This document shows, piece by piece, positions 43,485 through 51,721 of a stretch of DNA of 64,000 bases (the stretch's first letter is position 1; each line of letters starts with the position of its first letter). The translations under genes were made by a program, and so were the position numbers. This DNA comes from Rhodococcus sp. 06-462-5 (GTDB lineage Bacteria; Actinomycetota; Actinomycetes; Mycobacteriales; Mycobacteriaceae): assembly GCF_002258315.1 (NCBI RefSeq), contig NZ_NOYD01000048.1, positions 56,455 through 120,454 of the forward strand, written 5' to 3'. The notes beneath the pieces are model-generated. The model worked only from the letters and a program-made list of their open reading frames with translations. It was not told the origin of the DNA and searched no databases.

Positions 43485-44219
43485 GTGGCCCAATCGGCAC
43501 CGCTCAAGGCGACGGCCAAGAGCGTCCCCGCGTATGCGGTTCTTGCGGGACATCTGCGTACCCGCATTCTGTCCGGTGAGCTGCAACCGGGTGAGCGGCT
43601 CCCTGGCGAAGCCGAGCTCACTGCCGAGTTCGGCGTCGGACGCAGCACGATTCGTGAAGCACTCCGATCCCTGGCCAGCCAGAATCTGATCGAGACGACC
43701 AGGGGAGTGACCGGGGGAAGCTTCGTCGCCGTCCCCAGCGTCGGGCACATCAGTGAGCACCTGGAAACCGGTGTGGCGTTGATGGCCGCCGCCGAGACCG
43801 TCACGGTCGACCAGCTGATGGAAGTGCGCAACCTGATGGAGGTGCCGGCCGCCGGCATCGCTGCATTCCGTCGCACCGACGAGCATCTCGAGCAGCTCAA
43901 CGCGTCGATCTTCGACCCCAACGACGTGCAGGGCCCAGAAACGTTCACCAAGAACCAGGAATTCCACCTGGTCCTGCTCCGTGCAGCGCACAACCCGCTG
44001 CTCGAGCTCATCACGGCTCCCGTATTCCGAGTGTTGTCCGGCCGATTCGGCCGCGACCACGCACCCGAGGGCTTCTGGCAGTGCGTCGACAGCGACCATC
44101 GCGGTCTGCTCGACGTGGTGGCCGCCGGGGATTCCATGGCTGCGATGGATCTGATGCGTAAGCACCTCGACCACCTCGGAGACTCGTACCGACAGATGGA
44201 CCGACTGCGCACCTCCTGA
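43485..44219 (+). CDS. GntR-family (FadR/FCD) transcriptional regulator (244 aa)
   Basis: The winged helix occupies about residues 15-80: AYAVLAGHLRTRILSGELQP, GERLPGEAELTAEFGVGRST, then IREALRSLASQNLIE. The FCD effector domain (about 95-235) has the Asp/His metal-ligand pattern, including LMEVRNLME, NQEFHLVLLRAAHNP and DSDHRGLLDVVAAGD. FCD proteins usually bind an organic acid or its derivative and release DNA on binding. GTG 43485 with AGGGGG 7-12 bases upstream fixes the start; the frame open from 43266 lacks a ribosome site. A half-site, AAACATCTG, overlaps its stop (44219-44227). It is central to the cluster and the likely regulator of all three palindromes. Confidence 0.93.
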   Translation: MAQSAPLKATAKSVPAYAVLAGHLRTRILSGELQPGERLPGEAELTAEFGVGRSTIREALRSLASQNLIETTRGVTGGSFVAVPSVGHISEHLETGVALMAAAETVTVDQLMEVRNLMEVPAAGIAAFRRTDEHLEQLNASIFDPNDVQGPETFTKNQEFHLVLLRAAHNPLLELITAPVFRVLSGRFGRDHAPEGFWQCVDSDHRGLLDVVAAGDSMAAMDLMRKHLDHLGDSYRQMDRLRTS

Positions 44220-44282
44220 AACATCTGCTCTTTACGGAGCGATCCGCCGCAAAACTTGTCGTCCACCGGTTTCGTCGAACCC

Positions 44283-44312
44283 TTGACGCCGTAAACATCT
44301 GATGTTTATGGT
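44283..44312 (+). promoter_or_regulatory. Promoter with GntR-type operator for the CoA-ester operon
   Basis: -35 TTGACG (44283-44288) and -10 TATGGT (44307-44312) are 18 bases apart. The perfect palindrome TAAACATC-T-GATGTTTA (44292-44308) fills the spacer. From -35 through the operator this promoter matches the importer promoter (minus strand, 38020 downward) at all but two of about 26 positions. Two promoters this similar, 6 kb apart on opposite strands, indicate one regulon. Confidence 0.78.
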
Positions 44313-44351
44313 CTAGGTAAGGCACTCGCCAAACTGACACGAGGAGACACG

Positions 44352-44900
44352 GTGGCAATCCATCCGGCCGTTCTGGGGCGCTTCTTCGACGACTACGCCG
44401 TGGGGGACGTCTACCAACATCCCTTCGGGCGGACGATCTCGGAGACCGACAACACGTGGGTCACACTGCTGTCGCTCAATACCAACCAGAACCACTTCAA
44501 CGCGCATCTGGCGTCGCAGAACCCCATCACCGATGGGAAGGTCATCGTCAACTCCGGCTTCACAGTCTCTGTGGTACTGGGACTTTCGGTGATCGACATG
44601 AGTCAGAACGCGATCTCGAACCTCGCCTTCACCGACATCAAGATGTCTCACCCCGTCTACGCAGGCGACACCCTGTACGCCGAAAGCATCTGCACCGGGT
44701 TGCGCAAATCCGAGTCACGCCCCTACGCCGGCATCGTCTCGATGATCACCCGCGGCCTCAATCAGGATGGCGTCGAGGTCATTTCGTGGAAGCGCTCGGT
44801 CATGGTCGCCACCCGCGACAGTGGCATCGGGCAGAACTACTTCCCCGAAGCGAAGAACGGACCGCTCGCACTCCCCACTACGAAAGACTCCGACGCATGA
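44352..44900 (+). CDS. MaoC-like enoyl-CoA hydratase (182 aa)
   Basis: This is a single hot-dog-fold hydratase, probably hydrating an unsaturated dicarboxylyl-CoA. GRFFDDYAVGDVYQHPFGRTI near residues 10-30 and SETDNTWVTLLSLNTNQNHFN near 31-51 carry the family's catalytic pattern (Asp and His in D...N..H). The second half has VYAGDTLYAESICTGLRKSESRP. GTG 44352 follows GAGGAG. It is first in a five-gene operon and overlaps the CoA-transferase in ATGA. Its relatives include itaconyl-CoA and mesaconyl-CoA hydratases and the mycobacterial Rv2499c-type protein (established families); the exact substrate is inference. Confidence 0.93.
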   Translation: MAIHPAVLGRFFDDYAVGDVYQHPFGRTISETDNTWVTLLSLNTNQNHFNAHLASQNPITDGKVIVNSGFTVSVVLGLSVIDMSQNAISNLAFTDIKMSHPVYAGDTLYAESICTGLRKSESRPYAGIVSMITRGLNQDGVEVISWKRSVMVATRDSGIGQNYFPEAKNGPLALPTTKDSDA

Positions 44901-46114
44901 GGCCACTCGAAGACGTCCGCATCATCTCCCTCGAACAGTACGGCGCAGGCCCGTTCGGCAGCCTGCACCTGGCCGATCTGGGCGCGGATGTCATCAAGAT
45001 CGAGGACCCGAGCGTCGGCGGCGACGTCGGCCGCTACGTCCCGCCCTACAACGAGGGCGAGGACTCGTTGTTCTTCGAGAGCTTCAATCGCAACAAACGC
45101 TCTCTCTCGCTCGACCTTTCGACCCCGAGTGGGCGAGCGGTGTTCGAGGACCTCGTCCGCACCAGCGACGCCGTCTACTCCAACCTCCGCGGTGACGTGC
45201 CCGAGAAGATCGGCATCACCTACGACCAGCTCAAGCACCTCAATCCCGCGATCGTGTGCTGCAGCCTCACCGGCTTCGGCATGACCGGACCGCGCGCGAA
45301 AGAACCTGGCTACGACTACATTCTGCAAGGACTCGCCGGCTGGATGAGCGTGACCGGCGATCCCGACGGCCCGCCCACCAAATCCGGTCTGTCGCTGGTC
45401 GATTACTCCGGTGGATTCGTCGCCGCGATCTCGCTGCTGTCGGGATTGCACGCTGCCCGACGCGACGGCATCGGCGGTGACTGCGACGTCTCGTTGTACG
45501 ACACCGCGATGTCTCTGCTCACGTATCCCGCGACGTGGCATCTCAACGCCGGCTTCGAGCCGATCCGCACGAAGAACTCCGCTCACCCGTCGCTGGTGCC
45601 GTTCCAGGCCTTCGAGGCAACGGACGGCTGGCTCATCGTCGGCTGCGCGAAGGAGAAGTTCTGGGACCGGCTCGTCGTCGCCATCGATCGCCCGGACCTC
45701 GGTGTTGATCCACGGTTCAGCAACTTCTCACTGCGCGGTAAGCACCAGGACGTGCTGCTGCCGATCCTGGAAGAGGTGTTCGGCACCAACACCGTCGAGC
45801 ATTGGCTCTCGAAACTCGGCCCGGCCGGGGTGCCGACCGGCCCGATCAACGACGTCGAGCACGCACTGACCGAACCCCACACGCTCGCACGCAATCTTGT
45901 GGTCGAGACCGAGCACCCGGTGTACAACACGGTGCGCCAGGTCGCCTCACCGGTGAACTTCGGATCCGAGGCAAAGCAGTACCGCCGAGCGCCGCAGCGC
46001 AACGAGCACTTCGACGACATCGTGCGCGACCAACTGGGCTACGACGACGAACGGGTGGCGAAACTGAAGGCGGAGGGTGCCTTCGGAACGGCGAAGGACG
46101 AGGTGCGGGCGTGA
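44897..46114 (+). CDS. Class III (CaiB/Frc family) CoA-transferase (405 aa)
   Basis: It transfers CoA from a donor ester to a free acid through a covalent aspartyl anhydride. The N-terminus MRPLEDVRIISLEQYGAGPF is typical, ADLGADVIKIEDP follows, and the catalytic Asp is D140 in EPGYDYILQGLAG. The C-terminal segment has GPAGVPTGPINDVEHALTEP. ATG 44897 is fixed by the ATGA overlap with the MaoC gene, and the stop overlaps the next start (GTGA). In this operon it would activate the acid formed by the hydrolases. A CoA-transferase, MaoC hydratase and CitE lyase is the gene set of itaconate breakdown (Ict-Ich-Ccl logic). Confidence 0.94.
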   Translation: MRPLEDVRIISLEQYGAGPFGSLHLADLGADVIKIEDPSVGGDVGRYVPPYNEGEDSLFFESFNRNKRSLSLDLSTPSGRAVFEDLVRTSDAVYSNLRGDVPEKIGITYDQLKHLNPAIVCCSLTGFGMTGPRAKEPGYDYILQGLAGWMSVTGDPDGPPTKSGLSLVDYSGGFVAAISLLSGLHAARRDGIGGDCDVSLYDTAMSLLTYPATWHLNAGFEPIRTKNSAHPSLVPFQAFEATDGWLIVGCAKEKFWDRLVVAIDRPDLGVDPRFSNFSLRGKHQDVLLPILEEVFGTNTVEHWLSKLGPAGVPTGPINDVEHALTEPHTLARNLVVETEHPVYNTVRQVASPVNFGSEAKQYRRAPQRNEHFDDIVRDQLGYDDERVAKLKAEGAFGTAKDEVRA

Positions 46115-47481
46115 CCTCGACGATCTTGGCGGAGTGGGCATCGAGTGTCACTGTCGCCGATCTGTCCGAGGACGTCCGGCACGCGGCCGCGCGTCACCTA
46201 CTCGATGGCGTCGGCAATACCGTTGCGGCCCAACGCCTCGGCTACGGCCGACCGGGCTGGACGGTAGCCGACGCCCTCGGAGGCCCACCGGAGGCGCGGC
46301 CTCTCACCGGCACCCGAGGCCTGTCCGCGCCGGCAGCCGCCTTCGCGACCGGGGTGATGCTGCACTCTCTGGACTTCGACGACACGCATGCGGGCGCACT
46401 GGTGCACGCGACGGCTGTATCTCTTCCTGCGGCATTCGCCGTCGGACAGCAAGTGTCGGCCTCGGGTGCAGATGTGTTGACGGCCGCAGCCCTCGGTCTC
46501 GAAACCGCCTGCCGCCTCGGTGAAGTCAGTCCGCACGGATTCCATGCGCGGGGCGTGCATGCCACGGCAGCGGTAGGACCGTTGACAGCCGCACTCGTAG
46601 CCGGACACCTCTCGAAGTTCGACACCGAGACGTTGGTCAACGCCCTGGGGATCGCCGGATCGTCGAGTTCGGGACTGCTGGAGTTTCTCGATACCGACGC
46701 CGACACCAAGGCACTGCATCCCGGATCGGCCAGCATGAACGGTGTGTTGGCTGCCCGGCTCGCCGCGGCCGGTGCCACCGGACCATCGTCGGTTCTCGAA
46801 GGTCGACGCGGAATCTACGCTGCGTTGACCGATCGGCCGACGAACTTCGCGGCACTGACTGAGGGCCTCGGGACACGGTGGGAAGCCACCCGAATCGGTA
46901 TCAAGCCGTTTCCCAGTTGTCAGCTCATGCACGTGACGCTCGATGCAGTGACGAAGGCGCTCGGAGACAGTGCGGTTCAAGCGAGCGATGTCGCCGACAT
47001 CGAGGTGTTCGTTCACCCCGATTCGAGCCCCTTCGTGTGTGGACCGAACACCGGGGTCGCGCCACCGCGTAGTACCTACGACGGCAAGTTCGATCTGCCC
47101 TGGAGTGTGGCCGCGCTACTGCACGACGGAGCGATTACCGTCTCGACCTACACCAACGAATCCATCGCACGCAAGGACGTTCTGGTCACCGCCCGCAAGG
47201 TGCGGGTGACGAACCTGCCGTCCGAGGTTCCCGCGGCGGCCGCGTCGGGCAGGGCGGTTCTCACGCTCACCGACGGACGAGTGCTCGACGCCTCCGTCGG
47301 CGGCAGTCAGGGATCCGCCGGATTCCCCCTGAGCAACGACCGTCTACTGGAAAAGTTTCTCGGCAACTGCGGCAACGATTCTCGTGCTGCCGAGCTCGCC
47401 GACCGCATCCTCGGATTGGTCGACGAAACCGACCTGACCGCCATTCTCGATCTCGCCGCCGCCATCGCGCCGGCACCCTGA
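46111..47481 (+). CDS. MmgE/PrpD family protein (456 aa)
   Basis: Relatives are 2-methylcitrate dehydratase and cis-aconitate decarboxylase, which act on tri- or dicarboxylic acids. The pattern is all there: HAAARHLLDGVGNTVAAQRLG near residues 30-50, MLHSLDFDDTHAGALVHATA near 85-105 (catalytic Asp/His area), HGFHARGVHATAAVGPLTAA near 145, and KPFPSCQLMHVTLDA near 270. GTG 46111 overlaps the CoA-transferase stop. The ACAD gene follows after 39 bases. Its role between a CoA-transferase and an acyl-CoA dehydrogenase is unclear; it could dehydrate or isomerise a free hydroxy-diacid. Confidence 0.92.
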   Translation: MTSTILAEWASSVTVADLSEDVRHAAARHLLDGVGNTVAAQRLGYGRPGWTVADALGGPPEARPLTGTRGLSAPAAAFATGVMLHSLDFDDTHAGALVHATAVSLPAAFAVGQQVSASGADVLTAAALGLETACRLGEVSPHGFHARGVHATAAVGPLTAALVAGHLSKFDTETLVNALGIAGSSSSGLLEFLDTDADTKALHPGSASMNGVLAARLAAAGATGPSSVLEGRRGIYAALTDRPTNFAALTEGLGTRWEATRIGIKPFPSCQLMHVTLDAVTKALGDSAVQASDVADIEVFVHPDSSPFVCGPNTGVAPPRSTYDGKFDLPWSVAALLHDGAITVSTYTNESIARKDVLVTARKVRVTNLPSEVPAAAASGRAVLTLTDGRVLDASVGGSQGSAGFPLSNDRLLEKFLGNCGNDSRAAELADRILGLVDETDLTAILDLAAAIAPAP

Positions 47482-47520
47482 CACTTTGATCGCCGACACC
47501 CCAATCGACAGGACATCATC

Positions 47521-48684
47521 ATGGACTTCACCTACGACGAACAGCAGATGGCATTCCGTAAAGCGTTGCGCACCTTCGTCGACAAGGAAATCATCCCGGT
47601 AGCGAACGAGTGGGAGAAGACGGGCCGGTACCCCACCGAGATCGTCGAACACATGAAGGCCATGGGCCTGTTCGGGATCACGACGCCGGAGGAGTACGGC
47701 GGCCTCGACCTCGACAAGGTCTCGTTCACCCTGGTCTACGAGGAGCTTGCCCGCGGATGGATGGGCGTCGCCGGAATTCTCGGCAGCCACAACCTCTCGT
47801 GCTGGATGATCGGCAAGCACGGCACCGAGGAGCAGAAGAAGACTCTGCTGCCCAAGCTCGCGTCCGGTGAATGGCGTACGGGAGTCGGCCTCACCGAGCC
47901 CGGTGCCGGCACTGACCTGCAGGGCATCAAGACCACCGCGAAGCGCGATGGCGACCACTACGTTGTCAACGGTGCGAAGACATGGATCACCAACGCACGG
48001 CACGCGAATGTGCTTCCGGTACTGGTGAAGACCGACACCTCGACCACACCGGCGCACAAGGGCATGTCGCTGCTGCTGATCGACACAACCACCGACGGGT
48101 TCGAGGTGCAGCGCGACATGGGCAAGCTCGGCTACAAGGGCACCGAATCGTGTGAGATTACCTTCACCGACGTGCGCGTACCCGTCGATGCGCTTCTCGG
48201 TGGCGTCGAGGGGCGTGGTCTGCAGCAGGCACTGTCCGGTCTCGAGATCGGCCGTCTCAACATCGCCGGACGCAGTGTCGGCATCGCTCAGGCCGCCTAC
48301 GACGCTGCCCTGGAATATGCGAAGCAGCGCACCGCATTCGGTCAGCCCATCGCCGAGTTTCAGGCCATTCAGCTCAAGATCGCCGACATCGCGACCCAGC
48401 TGCAGGCTGCACGTCTGATGACGTACTGGGCTGCATCGCAGGCAGATTCGGGCAAGAGAGTGGACATGGAAGCCGGCATGGCAAAGTACTTTGCCTCCGA
48501 GGCCGCCATCACCGCCAGCCTCGAGGCCATGCGCATTCACGGTGGCTACGGCTACTCGACCGAGTTCGTCGTCGAGCGCCTCTACCGTGACGCCCCGCTG
48601 ATGGCCATCGGTGAGGGCACCAACGACATAATGCGGACTGTCATCGCCAAGTCCCTCGTCGCGGGTACGGGAGCCATCGGATGA
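47521..48684 (+). CDS. Acyl-CoA dehydrogenase (387 aa)
   Basis: This flavoenzyme introduces a double bond into an acyl-CoA and passes electrons to ETF. The length is standard. Landmarks are GLFGITTPEEYGGLDLDKVS near 50-69, the FAD-binding GVGLTEPGAGTDLQGIKTTA near 121-140, WITNARHA, and GRSVGIAQAAYDAALEYAKQ near 255. The catalytic Glu is in MAIGEGTNDIMRT near 368. ATG 47521 follows AGGACATCATC. The stop overlaps the CitE start in ATGA. Glutaryl-, isobutyryl- and methylsuccinyl-like substrates are all possible from the family. Confidence 0.95.
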   Translation: MDFTYDEQQMAFRKALRTFVDKEIIPVANEWEKTGRYPTEIVEHMKAMGLFGITTPEEYGGLDLDKVSFTLVYEELARGWMGVAGILGSHNLSCWMIGKHGTEEQKKTLLPKLASGEWRTGVGLTEPGAGTDLQGIKTTAKRDGDHYVVNGAKTWITNARHANVLPVLVKTDTSTTPAHKGMSLLLIDTTTDGFEVQRDMGKLGYKGTESCEITFTDVRVPVDALLGGVEGRGLQQALSGLEIGRLNIAGRSVGIAQAAYDAALEYAKQRTAFGQPIAEFQAIQLKIADIATQLQAARLMTYWAASQADSGKRVDMEAGMAKYFASEAAITASLEAMRIHGGYGYSTEFVVERLYRDAPLMAIGEGTNDIMRTVIAKSLVAGTGAIG

Positions 48685-49514
48685 GGACGGCTCTGACGTA
48701 CCTCTACGTTCCCGGGGACGTACCGGAGCGCTTCGACAAGGCACTGGCATCGGGCACGGACGCGGTGGTGTTGGATCTCGAGGACGCCGTCACCGCGGCG
48801 AACAAGGACAATGCGCGGGCGACGGTGGCCGAGTGGGTTGCTTCCTGCGAACCGGGTGACGTCCAGATCTGGGTGCGGGTGAACCCAGGGCCGTTGCAGG
48901 AGGACGATATTCGTGCAGTGTTGCATCCGAACCTGACCGGAATCTGGCTGCCGAAGGTGTCGTCTGCTCGCGAGATCGAGCAGGCCGACGCTCTTCTGGG
49001 CGACAGTAGCGCGGTGGTCTCGCCTCTGATCGAGACGGCCGCCGGAGTGTTCGCCGCTCTGGAGATTGCCCGTGCGCCTCGGGTCAAGTTTCTTCAGATC
49101 GGTGAGGTGGACCTCGCCGCCGATCTGGGCGTCGACGGCTCGGCGGAGTCACTGTCGTTCGTGCGCGCTCAGGTGGTGGCAGCCAGCGTGGCGGGCGGAA
49201 TCGATCCGCCTCCCGCAGCGGTGTCTCGAAACTTCAGAGACGCCGATGCATTCGAGGCCGATACTCGTGCCTTGGCCGGTCTCGGTTTCGTCGGTCGTGC
49301 GTGTATCCATCCGGCCCAACTCGCACCGGTGCGAACAGTCTTCGTGCCCTCGGAAAACGAGGTGCGTGAGGCCGAGGAACTGTTGGCAGATTTGGAACGT
49401 GCCACCTCGGGTGTGGCCGTGGACAGCAAGGGATTCCTGATCGACGAGGCCGTTGCCCGAACTGCTCGCCGAGTGGTGGAGCGAGGAGCTGCGCGGGAGA
49501 CGATCAGGACCTGA
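48681..49514 (+). CDS. CitE-like CoA lyase, HpcH/HpaI aldolase superfamily (277 aa)
   Basis: This is a magnesium-dependent lyase that cleaves a beta-hydroxyacyl-CoA. The N-terminus YLYVPGDVPERFDKALASGT, followed by DAVVLDLEDAV (metal and substrate loop, near residues 24-37), is diagnostic. VSPLIETAAGVFAALEIARA near 113-132 supplies the Glu, VKFLQIGEVDLAADLG the second acidic site, and GFVGRACIHPAQLAPVRTVF the CoA loop. In the operon it fits as the last step, splitting a citramalyl-CoA-like ester to acetyl-CoA plus a keto acid such as pyruvate or glyoxylate (inference). The convergent operon ends 134 bases away. Confidence 0.94.
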   Translation: MRTALTYLYVPGDVPERFDKALASGTDAVVLDLEDAVTAANKDNARATVAEWVASCEPGDVQIWVRVNPGPLQEDDIRAVLHPNLTGIWLPKVSSAREIEQADALLGDSSAVVSPLIETAAGVFAALEIARAPRVKFLQIGEVDLAADLGVDGSAESLSFVRAQVVAASVAGGIDPPPAAVSRNFRDADAFEADTRALAGLGFVGRACIHPAQLAPVRTVFVPSENEVREAEELLADLERATSGVAVDSKGFLIDEAVARTARRVVERGAARETIRT

Positions 49515-49647
49515 CATCAGTCGAAAGCGATGCGAAGCCCGACGCTCGCAGTGGCCCCACCGGTTCGAGGCGTCGTTCGCACCGCGTCGGCTGCGCCGTA
49601 GGATTTGTACACGATGCTGGATGAGGCGATCGGGGACTCTGGGTACC

Positions 49648-50457
49648 TCAGGTGTCGACACTTCCGCGAGCCAGCACTCCATCATCGGAGTCCAGCAGGA
49701 ATACTTCGCTACCGCTGTCGGTCTCGTTACCCACCATGCGGACAGCAGTATCGACGAACATCGGTGCTTGCATCTGGATCGAAAAGCTGCGCGGCCGCAC
49801 GGCAGTCCGTGATCGAAGCGCAAAGTCCAGCAGCAGCATTCGTATCAAGGGCCCGTGCACCAGTAGATCATCGAGTCCTTCGATCGATCGTGCCCAGTCT
49901 CGGTCGTAATGAACGCGGTGAGTATTGAAGGTCATCGCCGAGTACCTGAACAATTGCCGTGAATCGAGAACAAGCGGTTCCGACCACAACCACTCGACGT
50001 CAGGCGCTGGTGTCGGGGGCTTGGCAGTGTCACCGGGCCTCGCGGCGTCGCGAAACACGTCGTGCCAGACACTCGATATCGCGAGTTCACCATCCACTCT
50101 GTAGGTGCGTTCTACATCGGCGAATACAAGGCGTCCACCGCGCCCCTGTTTTTCGGTGATCGAGCCGGCCGTCACTGTTTGCTCTACAGCATCGCCGTAG
50201 TGGATCGGCCGGTGAAAGACGGTGTCCTCGCCCGCGTACATGCGTCGAGGCAGATCGATTACCGGTAGCACACCGTCGTCGGCTGGGGAGCCGTCGGGCC
50301 GGAGCGCGTCCAGTTCGGCGTCGAATGGAAAGTAGATCCCCTCCCATCCTGGAGGAAGCTCACCGGTCGGGTTCGGCTCTGCCGCATCAGCAGCGAATGT
50401 TCCCCGGTAGGCGAGTGCGGGGGTAAGCCCTATCTTGTCGGTGCGGACCACTGCCAT
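49648..50457 (-). CDS. FAS1-like / HTD2-type hydroxyacyl-CoA dehydratase (269 aa)
   Basis: This is a double hot-dog protein. The N-terminal half has VIDLPRRMYAGEDTVFHRPI near 75-94. The C-terminal half carries the diagnostic LFRYSAMTFNTHRVHYDRDW near 175-195, with the catalytic His. The family includes mesaconyl-C4-CoA hydratase and 3-methylglutaconyl-CoA-type hydratases. It is last in the mevalonate-type operon, with its start sharing a base with the CoA-transferase stop (TGATG). Alongside HMG-CoA genes, reversible hydration of 3-methylglutaconyl-CoA to HMG-CoA is an attractive role, which is inference. Confidence 0.9.
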   Translation of the reverse strand: MAVVRTDKIGLTPALAYRGTFAADAAEPNPTGELPPGWEGIYFPFDAELDALRPDGSPADDGVLPVIDLPRRMYAGEDTVFHRPIHYGDAVEQTVTAGSITEKQGRGGRLVFADVERTYRVDGELAISSVWHDVFRDAARPGDTAKPPTPAPDVEWLWSEPLVLDSRQLFRYSAMTFNTHRVHYDRDWARSIEGLDDLLVHGPLIRMLLLDFALRSRTAVRPRSFSIQMQAPMFVDTAVRMVGNETDSGSEVFLLDSDDGVLARGSVDT

Positions 50458-51692
50458 CAGACGACGCCACCATTGCGCAGGTCGGCTATTCGTTCCGCGG
50501 AGTACCCGGCCAATCCTGCGAGGACCGAATCAGTGTGCTCACCAAGTCCGTTCGCTCTGCGTGCAGGGTTCGCGGGAGTAACGCCCATCTTGATGGGTTG
50601 CCCGAACATTCGGAGTGTGCCGAACTTCCCGTAGTCGGCCTCGACGATCATGTCGCGTTCCGCGGTGCCCTCGTCGTCGACCACCTCACCGATGTTCTTG
50701 ATGGCAGTAAGCGGGATGACTGCACCAGCGAGGTCTTCGAGTTCGGATCGCTTTCGTCCGTCGAACCAGCTGATGATCAGCGGCTTGACTCTGCGCTCAT
50801 AGACGTCGGGATCGAATCTCTTCCGCATGGTGTCGATCTCGGGATCGACCGCAGCCTCCGGTGTACCGAACAGTTCGCAGCTGGCGTTCCACAGCTTGTC
50901 GGTGTAGCCACCGAAGAACACCTGCCCGTCCGCGCAGGGGAACAGTTCGTACGGTCTCACCCAGGCATGTTTGTTTCCTGATGGCACCGCCGTCTTACCG
51001 TCGACGGTGTAGTCGACAACGGCCGTTTCTGTCATCGCCACGATGCTGTCGACCTGGGCGACGTCCACGAGCTGACCGACTCCGGTCCGCTCCGCGTGGC
51101 GTAGCGCCGTGAGTGCGCCGATCACACCGAACATGGTTGCCGAGAGGTCTCCGATGGTGACCCCGACGCGCACGGGATCCTCGCCTACCTGACCGTTCAT
51201 CGACCACAATCCGCCCGCCGCCTGCGCAGTATTGTCGAACGCCGGACGTGTGCTGCGAGAGCCGGTTTGTCCGTACCCGGAAATGGCAAGGTAGACCAGC
51301 CTGGGATTGATCTCGGCCAACACGGCGTAGTCGATTCCCAATTTCTTGGTTGTGCCGGGCCGGAAGTTCTCGATCAGTACGTCGGCCTTGGCCACCAGGT
51401 CCTTCAGAACGGCCTTACCCTGGTCGGACCGTAGATCGAGCGTCAGGCCCAGCTTGCCTCGGTTGTACTGGGCGTAATAAGCGCTGAACTCGTCGTCGTC
51501 GGTCTTCAGGTACGGCGGGAAGCCGCGAGCTACGTCGGGACCTGTCGGGTTCTCGATCTTGATCACGGTTGCGCCGAAGTCGGCAAACATCTGAGCTGCA
51601 TATGCGCCGGCCAGCACGTGGGATAGATCGAGTACCACCACGCCGGACAAGGATCCGGCGTTGCCTACGAAGTCGGGAGCTAGCGAAGTCAT
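50457..51692 (-). CDS. Class III (CaiB/Frc family) CoA-transferase (411 aa)
   Basis: This is a second, distinct CoA-transferase. VVVLDLSHVLAGAYAAQMFADFGATVIKIENPT is split across residues 18-50; NYRGKLGLTLDLRS-type landmarks follow; the catalytic Asp is D153 in TRPAFDNTAQAAGG. The order of domains and length are normal. It lies 29 bases after the MFS gene on the same strand and overlaps the dehydratase gene. In the operon it may convert a free acid such as 3-hydroxy-3-methylglutarate or 3-methylglutaconate to its CoA ester, or recycle CoA onto acetoacetate's precursor acid. Neither is proven by sequence. Confidence 0.93.
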   Translation of the reverse strand: MTSLAPDFVGNAGSLSGVVVLDLSHVLAGAYAAQMFADFGATVIKIENPTGPDVARGFPPYLKTDDDEFSAYYAQYNRGKLGLTLDLRSDQGKAVLKDLVAKADVLIENFRPGTTKKLGIDYAVLAEINPRLVYLAISGYGQTGSRSTRPAFDNTAQAAGGLWSMNGQVGEDPVRVGVTIGDLSATMFGVIGALTALRHAERTGVGQLVDVAQVDSIVAMTETAVVDYTVDGKTAVPSGNKHAWVRPYELFPCADGQVFFGGYTDKLWNASCELFGTPEAAVDPEIDTMRKRFDPDVYERRVKPLIISWFDGRKRSELEDLAGAVIPLTAIKNIGEVVDDEGTAERDMIVEADYGKFGTLRMFGQPIKMGVTPANPARRANGLGEHTDSVLAGLAGYSAERIADLRNGGVV

Positions 51693-51721
51693 GATTCTCT
51701 TCCGTTGATTCTCGGTGCAGA

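Noticed and set aside
47344..48750. Minus-strand frame of 468 codons
   Set aside because: It is antisense to the acyl-CoA dehydrogenase, whose motifs and ribosome site are unmistakable.
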